DNA of 64,000 bases from a bacterium (GCA_028716385.1 JAQUPX010000006.1:124001-188000), one strand, 5' to 3'. Shown: positions 7,988 to 16,915, counted from the first letter of the stretch. Notes: generated by a model not told the origin, from the letters alone. Made by a program: numbers and translations.

Positions 7988-9124
7988 TTAGAACGCTACG
8001 ATAGGTCTGATATTAAAATAAGCTACCGTTGTTGTTCCTTTATCTACATATACTCTACGTTCTGTCCACAAACTTCCCAATGCTCCGACTCTTACCCAAT
8101 ATGTTCCGGGTTGTAAATATACCGTACAACTTCCCGTTTCTCGAGATGTGTGTAATGACGCCACTGTTTTTCCGGGAAACGATACTACTGCATATACAGG
8201 TGCGCCGGTTCCTGCATTATTTACCGTGACGGTTAAAGTTCCCATATCAGGTCTTAATATATGTCGCGCTAATAAAGAATTTACACTTCCGCCGCAAGCA
8301 AATCTTGGGTATAAATTGGGAGCACCTTTTAATCTGTGTTCTAACTTTGCCACAGCAAAACCTATTTGCCAGAACTCCGATTTTAATTTTATTCCTACGT
8401 TAAAATCTCTTCCGTCAAAATCCATTATCCCAAACACAGGTTCGCTTAGCAATATTTCTCCTCCCCAAAATATACCTACTGCGTTATTATTTCTCGTATC
8501 TGAATATACATCTGAATTAAACATATATGAGCGTGAACCATATCCTACAAAATCTCCCCGTCCTATTCCTAACGTATACACTCCATAAGGACCAAAATCT
8601 TTTGTCATCACAGTAAACCATGAGAAGCGTTCACTATTCCTATGCTCATACGTTTCATCGTCTTTCCAACCAACTTCCGGGCCTATACTTACCGGGCTTG
8701 AAAATTCATGCGGCGTTAAATATGTGCTTCCTATGCCTATTGCAGGCAAATATGGACTTTCTTGCAATGCTATACCTTCTATGTCAAGCACCTGCAGGTG
8801 TGCCGTATATATTGATAGTCCCATTTGCACCCTATCAAACAACTGCAACCTTAAATAACTATTAAAATCTCTTGGGTATGGATCTTTTGAGGTAGTAAAC
8901 GACATATTTATTCCGGCGCTAAAAGTTGCCAATCCTAAATACGCCGTAGGTATATCTATTAATTGTGATTCGCTATTAAATTCTCCCTCGCAAGGATACG
9001 TCACAAAAATTATTAAAAGTATTGTTACTATCCTGAGGACTTTCCTTATTAACAAACTATCACCGCCGGTCCGACTGCCGTCAGGCATGGGACGGGATGT
9101 TCCATATATTTTGTTTTCTTCCAT
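7988..9124 (-). CDS. Outer-membrane protein with C-terminal PEGA/Ig-like domain
   Basis: The ORF has 378 residues. A hydrophobic signal (VLRIVTILLIIFVTYP) starts only at about residue 30, followed by a beta-barrel-like body (GINMSFTTSKDP, LRLQLFDRVQMGLSIY) and a C-terminal PEGA-like domain (VYLQPGTYWVRVGALGS). Residues 8-22 (GTSRPMPDGSRTGGD) are encoded by a palindromic repeat, so the real start may be a TTG at LLIRKVL rather than the first ATG. The position between the BY-kinase and leuS suggests a part in polysaccharide export or envelope assembly; that is inference. I cannot name the family. Confidence 0.65.
   Translation of the reverse strand: MEENKIYGTSRPMPDGSRTGGDSLLIRKVLRIVTILLIIFVTYPCEGEFNSESQLIDIPTAYLGLATFSAGINMSFTTSKDPYPRDFNSYLRLQLFDRVQMGLSIYTAHLQVLDIEGIALQESPYLPAIGIGSTYLTPHEFSSPVSIGPEVGWKDDETYEHRNSERFSWFTVMTKDFGPYGVYTLGIGRGDFVGYGSRSYMFNSDVYSDTRNNNAVGIFWGGEILLSEPVFGIMDFDGRDFNVGIKLKSEFWQIGFAVAKLEHRLKGAPNLYPRFACGGSVNSLLARHILRPDMGTLTVTVNNAGTGAPVYAVVSFPGKTVASLHTSRETGSCTVYLQPGTYWVRVGALGSLWTERRVYVDKGTTTVAYFNIRPIVAF
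9061..9100 (+). repeat. Palindromic repeat forming the N-terminal codons of the outer-membrane gene
   Basis: CTGCCGTCAGGCA is an imperfect palindrome shared with 13842-13858 (CTGCCGTCAGGCAAG). Read on the minus strand it encodes the unusual PMPDGSRTGG segment upstream of the signal peptide. Confidence 0.6.
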
Positions 9125-9132
9125 TCATTCTA

Positions 9133-11196
9133 TTAACTTTTTGCCGTGTAATATTTATAATAATACGGGTATCTATAATATACTGATTGTCTTACTCTAT
9201 TAGGGATTACACCTAAAAATGATGCCCCTGTCGACCTGAAAGATGATACCATTTGTGATAATGCAGCCCTCTGAGTTTTTCCCAATTCTATAACAACTAT
9301 GACTCCATCCGCTATTGTTCCCAACAAAAACCCATCTGCGCAACTAACCAATGGCGGGGAGTCTATTATAACAATATCATATCTTTCTTTTAAACCGGCC
9401 ACTAACGTCCTCATTCTCTCTGAATCTATCAATTCGCCCGGATTTGGTGGTATATGTCCCGCGGGTATTATGCTTAAATTCTCTTCGTGCGTGCTTTGTA
9501 TTATTTCTTTCTCTTCTACTTCTCCTACCAGATAATTTGATAATCCTATTTTGGAATGTATTTTAAAAATTTTATGCAAGCTCGGTTTTCTCAAATCTGC
9601 TTCTATTATTATAGCTTTCACATCCATTTTTGCATATATTATGCCTATATTCGAACTTATCGTTGATTTCCCTTCACCGGCATTACAGCTTGAAATTACC
9701 ACGCTTCTTAATTTCGTTCCTGCCTTTGAAAATTTCAAATTTACTCTTAGTTTATTATATGCTTCTGCGAGTGGCGATATAGAATCTTTCACTATTGGAT
9801 TTGAGGAAAACGGCACTGCGCCTATTATTGGTATTTTTGCTTTTTCTACATCTTCTATCTCTTTTATTGATGGGTCTAAATACTCTTTTACAAATACACT
9901 TGCTATTGCAAGCCCAAATCCAAATATCAACCCCAGCAACATATTTAATTTAGGATTTGGGGATTCGGGTATTACCGGCAAGGTAGCGTATTCTACTATT
10001 ATCACATTTCCTATTTCACCCACCTCTGCCAATTTAGCTTCTTCGTATCTATCAACTAATTTTTCATATATCGCTCCGTTAAACTTATATATCCTCTCAA
10101 ATGCCGCAATTTCATATTCTTTGCTTGGGAACTTTTTTACATCTTCGCCTACTTTGCTTATTCTCTCATCCAACGCATCTTTTTCGGCTCTCAAAATAAA
10201 AATATCCGACCTTATATCCAATATCTTCTTTGACAATTCTTGCGGATATAGAAGCGGGTCAACCATTAAAATCTCTTCTTCCGAGCGCGTTTGTACTTTA
10301 CTTACTAACGTACTTTTTAATTCCTCTAACTTCTTTTCTAACGCTTTTAATTTAGGATTCCCTTTTTCTAACCCGGCTAAAACATAAGAAGAATATTCGC
10401 TTTCTAATCTTACAAGTTGACTTCTTAAACTTGTTATAGATGGATTATCTACTTTTACTATATAACTTGCTAATTTATCATTTTCCTCTTTTAACTTTTC
10501 TTCTGTATATTCTAGTTCTTTTTCCCTTGTATCTATTTCTGCGATTAATTCCGAATTTTTATCTTTTAATCTGAGCGCTTGTTCTTGCAAAACCGACCCC
10601 CCGGATGAAATTGACACAAGTTTTTCGTTTTCTTTGAATATTCTCAGACTATCTTCCGCGTCCTTTAGTTTTTCTATTGCTGCCGGCATTTCTGCTTCTA
10701 TAAACTTTCTTGTTTCTGTTATTTTTGCTCTTGCTATTTCTACGGAGTAATTCTTAAATGTTTCCGCAATGCTATTAGCTATGTTTACTACTTCCTGTGG
10801 AGTATACGAATGCACTACTATCTGGATTATATCCGATTCTCTTAGTGGCGTAATTATAGCTCTTTGAAGCAAAATATCCGGCGCTGTGCTCCCTTGTAAA
10901 AAACTAAAATTTAGTTTTTGGTCCCTCATTGCGGAAGCTACTTTTTCCATAAACCCACGAGACCGCAATATTTCACAATTTGTATCTATTCCAAATGCTT
11001 CTTCAAGAATTTGACTTTCTCCAAGTAATGTTGATGTCCTTTTTATCAATACTTTTGTTGTGCCTACATATACCTTTACCGTCAGTGCTGTTTTTAAATA
11101 TGTAAGTGCAATTATTCCCAGAAAAACTCCAACAAATATCCACTTTTGTCGCAAAAACACTCTTACATATTTTCTTAAATCTATTTCTGAATGCAT
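9133..11196 (-). CDS. Wzz/BY-kinase: polysaccharide co-polymerase fused to tyrosine autokinase
   Basis: The protein has 687 residues. The N-terminal Wzz domain has a first membrane helix (KWIFVGVFLGIIALTYL, about 18-35) and the second helix follows PVIPESPNPKLNMLLGLIFG. A long coiled coil covers roughly residues 155-390. The C-terminal BY-kinase has Walker A GEGKST at about 507, Walker A' IIIEADLRKP, and Walker B DIVIIDSPPL. It ends in a tyrosine cluster (YYRYPYYYKYY) for autophosphorylation. By family it controls chain length and export of capsule or exopolysaccharide at the inner membrane. It lies 70 bp after the SLBB protein, its usual outer-membrane partner. Confidence 0.92.
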   Translation of the reverse strand: MHSEIDLRKYVRVFLRQKWIFVGVFLGIIALTYLKTALTVKVYVGTTKVLIKRTSTLLGESQILEEAFGIDTNCEILRSRGFMEKVASAMRDQKLNFSFLQGSTAPDILLQRAIITPLRESDIIQIVVHSYTPQEVVNIANSIAETFKNYSVEIARAKITETRKFIEAEMPAAIEKLKDAEDSLRIFKENEKLVSISSGGSVLQEQALRLKDKNSELIAEIDTREKELEYTEEKLKEENDKLASYIVKVDNPSITSLRSQLVRLESEYSSYVLAGLEKGNPKLKALEKKLEELKSTLVSKVQTRSEEEILMVDPLLYPQELSKKILDIRSDIFILRAEKDALDERISKVGEDVKKFPSKEYEIAAFERIYKFNGAIYEKLVDRYEEAKLAEVGEIGNVIIVEYATLPVIPESPNPKLNMLLGLIFGFGLAIASVFVKEYLDPSIKEIEDVEKAKIPIIGAVPFSSNPIVKDSISPLAEAYNKLRVNLKFSKAGTKLRSVVISSCNAGEGKSTISSNIGIIYAKMDVKAIIIEADLRKPSLHKIFKIHSKIGLSNYLVGEVEEKEIIQSTHEENLSIIPAGHIPPNPGELIDSERMRTLVAGLKERYDIVIIDSPPLVSCADGFLLGTIADGVIVVIELGKTQRAALSQMVSSFRSTGASFLGVIPNRVRQSVYYRYPYYYKYYTAKS

Positions 11197-11265
11197 TTTT
11201 TATAAAAGAATCTGTTTATCTATTATTTATCCCTGCTTAACATTAAGAGAGGAAGATAGCCGATA

Positions 11266-11733
11266 TTATTTGTTTCTTAGTAAATTGTACAACTGGTAAT
11301 ATACGCCTATTGTTATTGTTGCTTCGGTTATAAATTTAGCTACTTCTTGCACCTTATACCATGGGGTACCATCTACTTTAACCATATCACCCGGCTTCAG
11401 AAATGGTATTTTTACTCTATCTCCTGTCTTAAAATAATTCCGCATATTCACATTTATTACTTCCGGTTTTGGAAAGGAACGCATTATTTTTATATTTGAT
11501 AGATTCGCATTCTTCGTCGGACCACCGGCTAAGGATATCAGCGTTGCCATATCCACATCTTCCGTTATAGAGTAAAGTCCGGGAGAACCTATCTCTCCCC
11601 ATATTGACACCTTAAGCTGTAAATCCCCCTCTTCACCAACATATAAATAATACTTTGCCGCCGGAGATTCTGCTTGTCTGTTTATAGACAAATTCTGGGA
11701 AGTTTGCAACAGCAACAAATATAATATTATCAT
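11266..11733 (-). CDS. SLBB-domain polysaccharide export protein (short)
   Basis: The protein has 155 residues: a short N-terminal hydrophobic signal (MIILYLLLLQTS), then an SLBB domain: VSIWGEIGSPGLYSI, MATLISLAGGPTKNANLSNI, YFKTGDRVKIPFLKPGDMV. The C-terminus (ATITIGVYYQLYNLL) could be a membrane-associated helix. Wza-type proteins carry a poly-export domain before SLBB; it is absent here, so this is a minimal or accessory form. It is the first gene of the polysaccharide operon. The promoter -10 box is 8 bases before ATG, so the message is probably leaderless. Confidence 0.82.
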   Translation of the reverse strand: MIILYLLLLQTSQNLSINRQAESPAAKYYLYVGEEGDLQLKVSIWGEIGSPGLYSITEDVDMATLISLAGGPTKNANLSNIKIMRSFPKPEVINVNMRNYFKTGDRVKIPFLKPGDMVKVDGTPWYKVQEVAKFITEATITIGVYYQLYNLLRNK

Positions 11734-11741
11734 TATCCGAA

Positions 11742-11769
11742 ATTATAAGCAGAGTATTGCTATTGTCAA
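11742..11769 (-). promoter_or_regulatory. Promoter of the polysaccharide/leuS operon
   Basis: Minus strand: TTGACA, 16 bases, TATAAT, both boxes matching consensus perfectly. Only 8 bases separate TATAAT from the ATG at 11733, so transcription should start at or next to the start codon. Confidence 0.8.
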
Positions 11770-11801
11770 TATATTTTTCTTTATTATGCAGGTCAACAAC
11801 C

Positions 11802-13565
11802 TTACATCTTTTCAGGACTATCTATACCTAAAAGAGCCAACCCTCTTTTAATAATACATCTCACAATGTCTATTAACGCCAATCTGGCATTTCTCAACTC
11901 CTCGGTCTCGGCTTTTAATATGGATACATTCCCATATAACCGATTAAAACTTTGTGCAAAATCAAACAAATAATTAGCAATACGGTGCGGCTCATAATTT
12001 TCTAATGCCTGTTTAATAATTTCCGGGAAATGAGAAATTCTCTTTATAATATCCACCTCTTCTTTCTCAACCAATAATTCGGGTTTTACTTCAAGTTTCC
12101 TTATGCCTTCAAAATCAACTTTTCTAAGTATTGATTTTACTCTGGTATAAACATATTGAATATATGGCGCGCTATCCCCATCAAGACTCAACATTTTATC
12201 CCAGTCAAAAACTACGTCTTTTACCCTATCCTGGGAAAGGTCCGTATATTTTATAGCTCCGATTCCTATTATTTGCGCCGTTTTTTCTTTCTCCTCTTCC
12301 GGCATATCCCTTTCCGCTACTATGTTTTTTGCTCTTTGAATAGCTTCGTTTAGAACATCCTCAAGGAATATAACCCTGCCTTCACGAGTGCTCATCTTGC
12401 CGTCAGCCATCCTTATTAATCCGAACCATATATGAACACATTTTACGTTATATCCCAGAAGTTCAGAAGCCTTAAAGCACTGCTGGAAATGCAATTTCTG
12501 CTCCGCTCCAACCACATAAATAACCTGTTCGGGATGCCATTTTTCCATCCTGTGTTTGATAGCGGCTAATTCTCTTGTTGCATATAAGCTCGTTCCGTCA
12601 CTCTTTTGAAGCAACAACGGCTGCCTGATACCATACTTATCGAGTTTTATTAAAACTAACTTGCTTTTCTGGGGAAAATTCTCTTCCAACTGTTCCGTGG
12701 ATACGGTTTCTTCCCATTCGGCTATTTTTTTATCAAGCGCTTCGGTTACTATTCCCTTGAGCATATCATTATAAAAACTTTCCCCTATAATATCATCAAA
12801 TTTCACTCCTAAAATCTTATATATTCTTTCAAACTCTTTCAAACTGACATCCTTGAACCACTCCCATATTTCTGTCGCTTCTTCGTCTTTTTCTTCCAAT
12901 TTTTTGAACCATTTACGGGCTTCGTTTTCTATTTCAGGAGTGGTTTCCGCTTCTTTATGAAATCTTACGTATAATTCTAATAATGCTTTTATGGGTGTCT
13001 TTTCGATATCCTCTTTGTTACCCCATTGTTTATAAGCATAAATCAGTTTCCCAAATTGAGTTCCCCAGTCACCGATATGATTTTCGGCTATCACCTTATA
13101 CCCGGAAAACCGAAAGATATTGCAAAGCGCCTGCCCGAGCACAGTAGTACGTAGATGCCCAATGGAGAACGGTTTAGCAATGTTCGGAGACGAATAATCA
13201 ATGACTACGGTTTTATCCTTGCCTATATCAGAAACACCATACTCTTCACCAAATGATAAATAATCCTTAAAGACTTGTTTATTAATTTGTTCCCTATCAA
13301 ATACAAAATTTACATATCCTTTTTCTGCTTTTATTTCGCTGAACAAAGTCCCGGAACAATCCGATTTGCTTGCAACATCTTCCGCTAATTTCATAGGATT
13401 TTGTTTTAATTCTTTAGCAACTCCAAAGAGCGGGATAGACAAATCCGCTTCTATTTCAGCAGGAGGATAAAAAACCTGAACCTTGTTTATGTTTATGTCA
13501 GGAAACACCTTTTTCAAGATCTCCTGCGCTTGTTCCTGAGCTACACTTAATGCATATTTTTCCAT
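11802..13565 (-). CDS. argS: Arginyl-tRNA synthetase
   Basis: The protein has 587 residues from MEKYALSV. An ATG 12 bases upstream lies inside a palindromic repeat and is less likely. It charges tRNA-Arg. The class I HIGH motif is in NIAKPFSIGHLRTTVLG (near residue 130), and the KMSKS equivalent is DGKMSTREGRVI. The N-terminal Arg_tRNA_synt_N domain and the C-terminal DALR anticodon domain (PHRIANYLFDFAQSFNRLY, NARLALIDIV) are both present. No ribosome site is evident. It forms its own unit with a promoter at 13649-13676. Confidence 0.96.
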   Translation of the reverse strand: MEKYALSVAQEQAQEILKKVFPDININKVQVFYPPAEIEADLSIPLFGVAKELKQNPMKLAEDVASKSDCSGTLFSEIKAEKGYVNFVFDREQINKQVFKDYLSFGEEYGVSDIGKDKTVVIDYSSPNIAKPFSIGHLRTTVLGQALCNIFRFSGYKVIAENHIGDWGTQFGKLIYAYKQWGNKEDIEKTPIKALLELYVRFHKEAETTPEIENEARKWFKKLEEKDEEATEIWEWFKDVSLKEFERIYKILGVKFDDIIGESFYNDMLKGIVTEALDKKIAEWEETVSTEQLEENFPQKSKLVLIKLDKYGIRQPLLLQKSDGTSLYATRELAAIKHRMEKWHPEQVIYVVGAEQKLHFQQCFKASELLGYNVKCVHIWFGLIRMADGKMSTREGRVIFLEDVLNEAIQRAKNIVAERDMPEEEKEKTAQIIGIGAIKYTDLSQDRVKDVVFDWDKMLSLDGDSAPYIQYVYTRVKSILRKVDFEGIRKLEVKPELLVEKEEVDIIKRISHFPEIIKQALENYEPHRIANYLFDFAQSFNRLYGNVSILKAETEELRNARLALIDIVRCIIKRGLALLGIDSPEKM

Positions 13566-13575
13566 TGCAATTGTC

Positions 13576-13595
13576 ATTCCCGCGAAAGCGGGAAT
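13576..13595 (+). repeat. Perfect-arm palindrome ATTCCCGCGAAAGCGGGAAT at argS start
   Basis: Arms ATTCCCGC/GCGGGAAT with a GAAA loop lie in the argS leader, and the alternative upstream ATG of argS is formed at its edge. The arm sequence is a common dispersed bacterial repeat. Confidence 0.7.
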
Positions 13596-13648
13596 CCACT
13601 GTTTTTATTGTTTTTCAATGCCCCGTCATTTAGACGTGGTTATTTTAA

Positions 13649-13676
13649 TACCTATGCCATATTTCGTAGTTGTCAA
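13649..13676 (-). promoter_or_regulatory. argS promoter
   Basis: Minus strand TTGACA, 16 bases, TAGGTA; the same -10 sequence as at tRNA-Ile. Confidence 0.6.
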
Positions 13677-13998
13677 CTTTTTTACAAGCTCTTTGGTGAT
13701 AACCATTAAAGCTTGTTATCCCGAATGAAATGAGGGGCAAAAAATATTTCCTATTTGTGGGAAAGGTCTCCTGACCTTGATATATCCTGTATATTTTGTA
13801 GGGACATTCGCGTGTTGTAACGAAGTGGAAATCTCGATTCCTGACTGCCGTCAGGCAAGTTATCGGGACTATGTCCAATATGTTTTCCATCCGCCCTCTT
13901 TTCTTTAAATTACCCCGTCCTTTAGAACGGGGTATTCGACTAAATCCCAAACACTCCCTCCGGGCTTTAGCCCGAAATCGGCAACCACAATTAAAAAG
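13677..13998 (+). repeat. Repeat-filled divergent intergenic region
   Basis: The stretch between the divergent argS and CBM9 promoters has no credible gene. It holds at least three palindromic elements: 13681-13723 (TTTACAAGCTC...GCTTGTTATCC, TTATCC family), 13842-13858 (CTGCCGTCAGGCA) and 13911-13934 (TACCCCGTCC / GGACGGGGTA type with one mismatch), followed by CGGGCTTTAGCCCG. Reading frames across it are repeat-derived. Confidence 0.65.
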
Positions 13999-14027
13999 TT
14001 GACAACGATGAAGAAACAAAATATATA
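13999..14027 (+). promoter_or_regulatory. Promoter of the CBM9-like gene
   Basis: TTGACA (13999-14004), 17 bases, TATATA (14022-14027). Confidence 0.6.
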
Positions 14028-14112
14028 TAGTCTCATCTGTGTTATCAAAAATAGATATAAGATTATGTGAAAAGTTAAGTTGCCTGCTATTATACAGGTA
14101 AGGAGAAAAACT

Positions 14113-15981
14113 ATGTCAAAATCATACAAAATTCTAATTCCATTATTTTTGTTTATGTCTTTTGGTATATCGGGTCTGCTTTCAGCCCAGACTTATTCTG
14201 ACTTCATCAAACTTGCAGATGAATCTTATCGTAACAAAGACTATCTAAAATCCGCAGAAAACTATGAGAAAGCGCTTGAACAAAAAGAAGGCAAGACCAA
14301 AGATTCTAATGAGGTTTATTATAAAGCTGCTCGTTCATGGGCATTAGCCGGGAATACAGAAAACGCTCTAAAAAGCTTGAACCTTCTTACTAATATCATT
14401 GATATGGAAGCGTCATCAGGATTCTTAGAATATATTAAAACAGACTCTACTTTAGCAAGTCTTCATAATAAAAAAGGCTGGAATACACTTATCAAAAAAC
14501 TTAACGGGAAAATAGAAAAATATGAAGCAAATTTTAATAAGGAATTGGTTAAAGAATTAAAAGACATTTCGGAAAAAGACCAGCGGTATAGAAAACAATT
14601 GGAAGAAGTAAGCGAAAAATATGGTTGGCAATCAAAAGAGTTAAAAGAATTATGGGAAAAACAGGCAGAATTTGATTCCTCAAACCTTGTAAGAGTTGAA
14701 ACGATAATCAAAAAATACGGTTATCCGGGCAAAAGCCTTGTAGGCGGAATGTTAAGCTCTGCTGCTTTTTTAGTAATCCAGCATTCTGACCTTAAAACAC
14801 AAGAAAAATATCTTCCTCTCTTACAGGAAGCCGCAGATAAAGGAGAATTTAGTTGGGGCTCTTTGGCTTTACTTATAGACAGAATCCATACGGGAAAAGG
14901 AGAGAAACAAATTTATGGGTCTCAAATCAGGCAGACAGGCGGAAAGCATGAATTATTCCCAATCGAAGACGAATCAAATGTAAACAAACGACGCGCAAAA
15001 GTTGGACTTGAACCACTGGAAGAATATGTAAAATACTGGAATATGACTTATACAGTCCCGGATTCCGAAGAAACACAGTTTGCCGCAAGAATGGATAATG
15101 CAGTTATTATGCCGGTATTTGTAGACGAAAATTGTCACATATCGAATACTTTAATTGTAAAACTGAGTAATCTAACCTCCGATTGTGTAGTTAATGACAC
15201 ATTGCATTGGGAATCCCCGGAAGGATGGTCCATAGAGCCTAATAACCTTCTGATAAAGATTGCAAAAAAAGGCAGCATTGTCGTAAAATTCAAAATAAAA
15301 AACAAAGGGGAAAGGCTTTATCCCACTCCACAATTTTCTCTTCTCCTCCCTTATGCTAAAGGCAAAAAATATAACGTTACAAGGTCAGTCCCTGTTATCC
15401 GTAAAGTATATGCCAACAAAACAACTACTCCACTAAGTATTGATGGTAAAATTTCTGAACCTGTCTGGCGGAAACCTGTCTCGTTACTCTTTTCACCAAA
15501 CGGAAATTCAACGAAAATAGATTCTACGTATTTCTATTTTTGTTATGATGATAGTAATCTTTATGTCTCTGCGTATTGCAAGAAATCGAAGATAGATTCT
15601 ATATTCGCCGCTTCAACGGAACACGACGAAGCAGTTTATAACGATGATTGCATAGGTTATTTCTTCCAACCGGATACGGCAAAAAATGAGGTCTATCAAA
15701 TCTATTTCAACTCTCTTGGAACGGCGTTCGACCAGAAAATATCGGGAATGGATGCCGATAGAAATTGGAACGGCGTTTATGAAGTAAAAACATCAAAGGG
15801 AAATAATTTTTGGACTGTAGAAGCACGGATTCCTCTCAGCCAGTTTGGAGTATCGGGCAAACCCGGACAACAATGGAGACTAAACTTTAGGCGCAAACAA
15901 AAAAGAACGCAAAGTACAGGCGATTGGCAGGTTCCAATAACCTACGACCCCAATACGTATGGAATTCTCATTATGAAATAA
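14113..15981 (+). CDS. Secreted TPR protein with C-terminal CBM9-like domain
   Basis: The protein has 622 residues. The start MSKSYKIL is chosen because AAGGAG lies 8 bases upstream. Signal peptide about 1-26 (FLFMSFGISGLLSAQ). TPR-like helices follow (YSDFIKLADESYRNKDYLKS). The central part (about 310-420) has an Ig/NEW3-like beta domain (LSNLTSDCVVNDTLHWESPE). The last 180 residues resemble family 9 carbohydrate-binding (DOMON-like) domains: PLSIDGKISEPVWRKPVSL, DDSNLYVSAYC, WTVEARIPLSQFG, RLNFRRKQKR. It is probably a surface or periplasmic glycan- or ligand-binding protein; the ligand is unknown. It is divergent from argS. Confidence 0.75.
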   Translation: MSKSYKILIPLFLFMSFGISGLLSAQTYSDFIKLADESYRNKDYLKSAENYEKALEQKEGKTKDSNEVYYKAARSWALAGNTENALKSLNLLTNIIDMEASSGFLEYIKTDSTLASLHNKKGWNTLIKKLNGKIEKYEANFNKELVKELKDISEKDQRYRKQLEEVSEKYGWQSKELKELWEKQAEFDSSNLVRVETIIKKYGYPGKSLVGGMLSSAAFLVIQHSDLKTQEKYLPLLQEAADKGEFSWGSLALLIDRIHTGKGEKQIYGSQIRQTGGKHELFPIEDESNVNKRRAKVGLEPLEEYVKYWNMTYTVPDSEETQFAARMDNAVIMPVFVDENCHISNTLIVKLSNLTSDCVVNDTLHWESPEGWSIEPNNLLIKIAKKGSIVVKFKIKNKGERLYPTPQFSLLLPYAKGKKYNVTRSVPVIRKVYANKTTTPLSIDGKISEPVWRKPVSLLFSPNGNSTKIDSTYFYFCYDDSNLYVSAYCKKSKIDSIFAASTEHDEAVYNDDCIGYFFQPDTAKNEVYQIYFNSLGTAFDQKISGMDADRNWNGVYEVKTSKGNNFWTVEARIPLSQFGVSGKPGQQWRLNFRRKQKRTQSTGDWQVPITYDPNTYGILIMK

Positions 15982-16101
15982 CTGTCAACATTCCGGAATA
16001 ATAATCGTCCTACCGGGTAGAGGACTTGTCCGCCTGCCTGCCTACTGTTATCTTTTATAATCATATGGTTACTATTTTGTGTTTCTGTGCTATTCTGTGT
16101 T

Positions 16102-16155
16102 TAGTTGGACTTTGCGATTCGCGCATTAGTCCAACTTATCCAGCTTAACTGGGCA
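16102..16155 (+). repeat. Palindromic element, TTATCCAG family
   Basis: TTGGACTTTGCG..CGCATTAGTCCAA outer arms, then ACTTATCCAGCTTAACTGG. It is flanked by CTGTG on the left and ATCTGTG on the right, echoing the CTGCG/ATCTGCG flanks of the insertions in the GxxExxY gene. Confidence 0.75.
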
Positions 16156-16280
16156 ATCTGTGTGCTAATATTTCTGTATTCTTTTATCTGTCTTAATCTT
16201 TTTCCGTGTAATTCTGTGTTCCTCTGCGTCCAAATTATATCTATTCTTTGTCCCTTGCGTTTTTATCCGTGAAAATCCGT

Positions 16281-16323
16281 TTACAAGCCCTTAAGCCATT
16301 TAGGGATTGTTATCCAGCTTGGG
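16281..16323 (+). repeat. Palindromic element, TTATCC family
   Basis: TTACAAGCCCTTAAGCCATT and TAGGGATTGTTATCCAGC form an imperfect stem followed by the TTATCCAG tail. The TTACAAGC left end matches the element at 18731. Confidence 0.6.
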
Positions 16324-16428
16324 GTCCGTTATCCGTGGCAATACTATCTCTGTTCTTTGTTTTTCTTTTTTTACCGACCACTGACCACCGGCCACTATTC
16401 TCTGTTCAACAAAATCTTTTATTTAAAG

Positions 16429-16457
16429 TTGACAAATATGTGCTTATAAATTAGGTA
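16429..16457 (+). promoter_or_regulatory. tRNA-Ile promoter
   Basis: TTGACA (16429-16434), 17 bases, TAGGTA (16452-16457). The tRNA starts 26 bases after the -10 box. Confidence 0.7.
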
Positions 16458-16482
16458 ATAAGTTAGTCAAATAGTCAAAAAC

Positions 16483-16556
16483 GGGCCTGTAGCTCATTCG
16501 GTTAGAGCACTCGGTTGATAACCGAGAGGTGAGTGGTTCGATTCCACTCAGGCCCA
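16483..16556 (+). tRNA. tRNA-Ile (anticodon GAT)
   Basis: A full cloverleaf can be drawn. Acceptor arms are GGGCCTG/CAGGCCC with discriminator A; D arm GCTC..GAGC; anticodon stem CTCGG/CCGAG with loop TTGATAA (anticodon GAT); T arm AGTGG-TTCGATT-CCACT. The 3' CCA is not encoded. It stands alone, not in an rRNA operon. Confidence 0.96.
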
Positions 16557-16592
16557 GTTTTTTATCTTCCGGTTAAAGCCAAATAAAAATCC

Positions 16593-16621
16593 TTGACATA
16601 TAAAACCTTAATATATACCTT
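16593..16621 (+). promoter_or_regulatory. Promoter of the small membrane protein gene
   Basis: TTGACA (16593-16598), 17 bases, TACCTT (16616-16621), followed by a 43-base leader with a GGGGGA ribosome site. Confidence 0.65.
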
Positions 16622-16664
16622 TAACGTAGGCTCGAATTTATAAGATTTGGGCACAGGGGGAAAA

Positions 16665-16859
16665 ATGAAAAGACCGATCGTTGCAACAATAACTCTTTAT
16701 ATAGGTCTCTTGTGTATGTTATTCGGTATCATAAGCTATATATTTGGCTTTCAAACTTTATTAAAAGCCAGACCTTCAAGCTTTTTTCAAATCGCCGATT
16801 CATGGTTTATTATTACTATAATAGCTTATCTACACGAAATCTACAAAAAGAATAACTAA
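16665..16859 (+). CDS. Small membrane protein, two predicted helices
   Basis: The protein has 64 residues from MKRPIVAT. An upstream in-frame ATG is rejected because AGGGGGAAAA lies directly before this one. Two hydrophobic segments are visible: ITLYIGLLCMLFGIISYIF and WFIITIIAYLHEIY. It ends in lysine/asparagine. No family recognised. Its own promoter and ribosome site make it a likely real gene. An inverted repeat (TAATCTGATT/AATCAGATTA, 16858-16899) follows it and precedes the glycosyltransferase. Confidence 0.65.
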   Translation: MKRPIVATITLYIGLLCMLFGIISYIFGFQTLLKARPSSFFQIADSWFIITIIAYLHEIYKKNN

Positions 16860-16915
16860 TAATCTGATTATTCTGCTCGTTAAAATCAATCAGATTATCA
16901 GGAATAAAATAAGCA

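Larger units (their letters stand above)
15982..16428 (+). other. T-rich intergenic repeat tract
   Basis: About 450 bases without a credible gene. It is composed of short degenerate repeats of the type CTGTGTTCTCTGCG, a TTATCCAG palindromic element at 16102-16155, a second one at 16281-16323, and the phrase CTGCGTCCAAATT at 16223, which matches the border of the GxxExxY cassette. Confidence 0.6.

Noticed and set aside
9551-10387. 278-codon plus-strand frame
   Set aside because: It is the antisense shadow of the BY-kinase coiled coil; the minus-strand gene has all family motifs.
13645-14129. Two overlapping minus-strand reading frames (124 and 74 codons) between argS and the CBM9 gene
   Set aside because: They run through palindromic repeats and both divergent promoters, and their composition (Arg/Cys/Gly-rich, no domain) is that of repeat read-through.
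16248-16454. 68-codon plus-strand frame before tRNA-Ile
   Set aside because: It lies in T-rich repeat DNA, includes a TTATCC element and overlaps the tRNA promoter.
16858-16899. Terminator after the small membrane protein
   Set aside because: TAATCTGATT/AATCAGATTA can pair, but the loop is 18 or more bases, the stem is AT-rich and no T-run follows.
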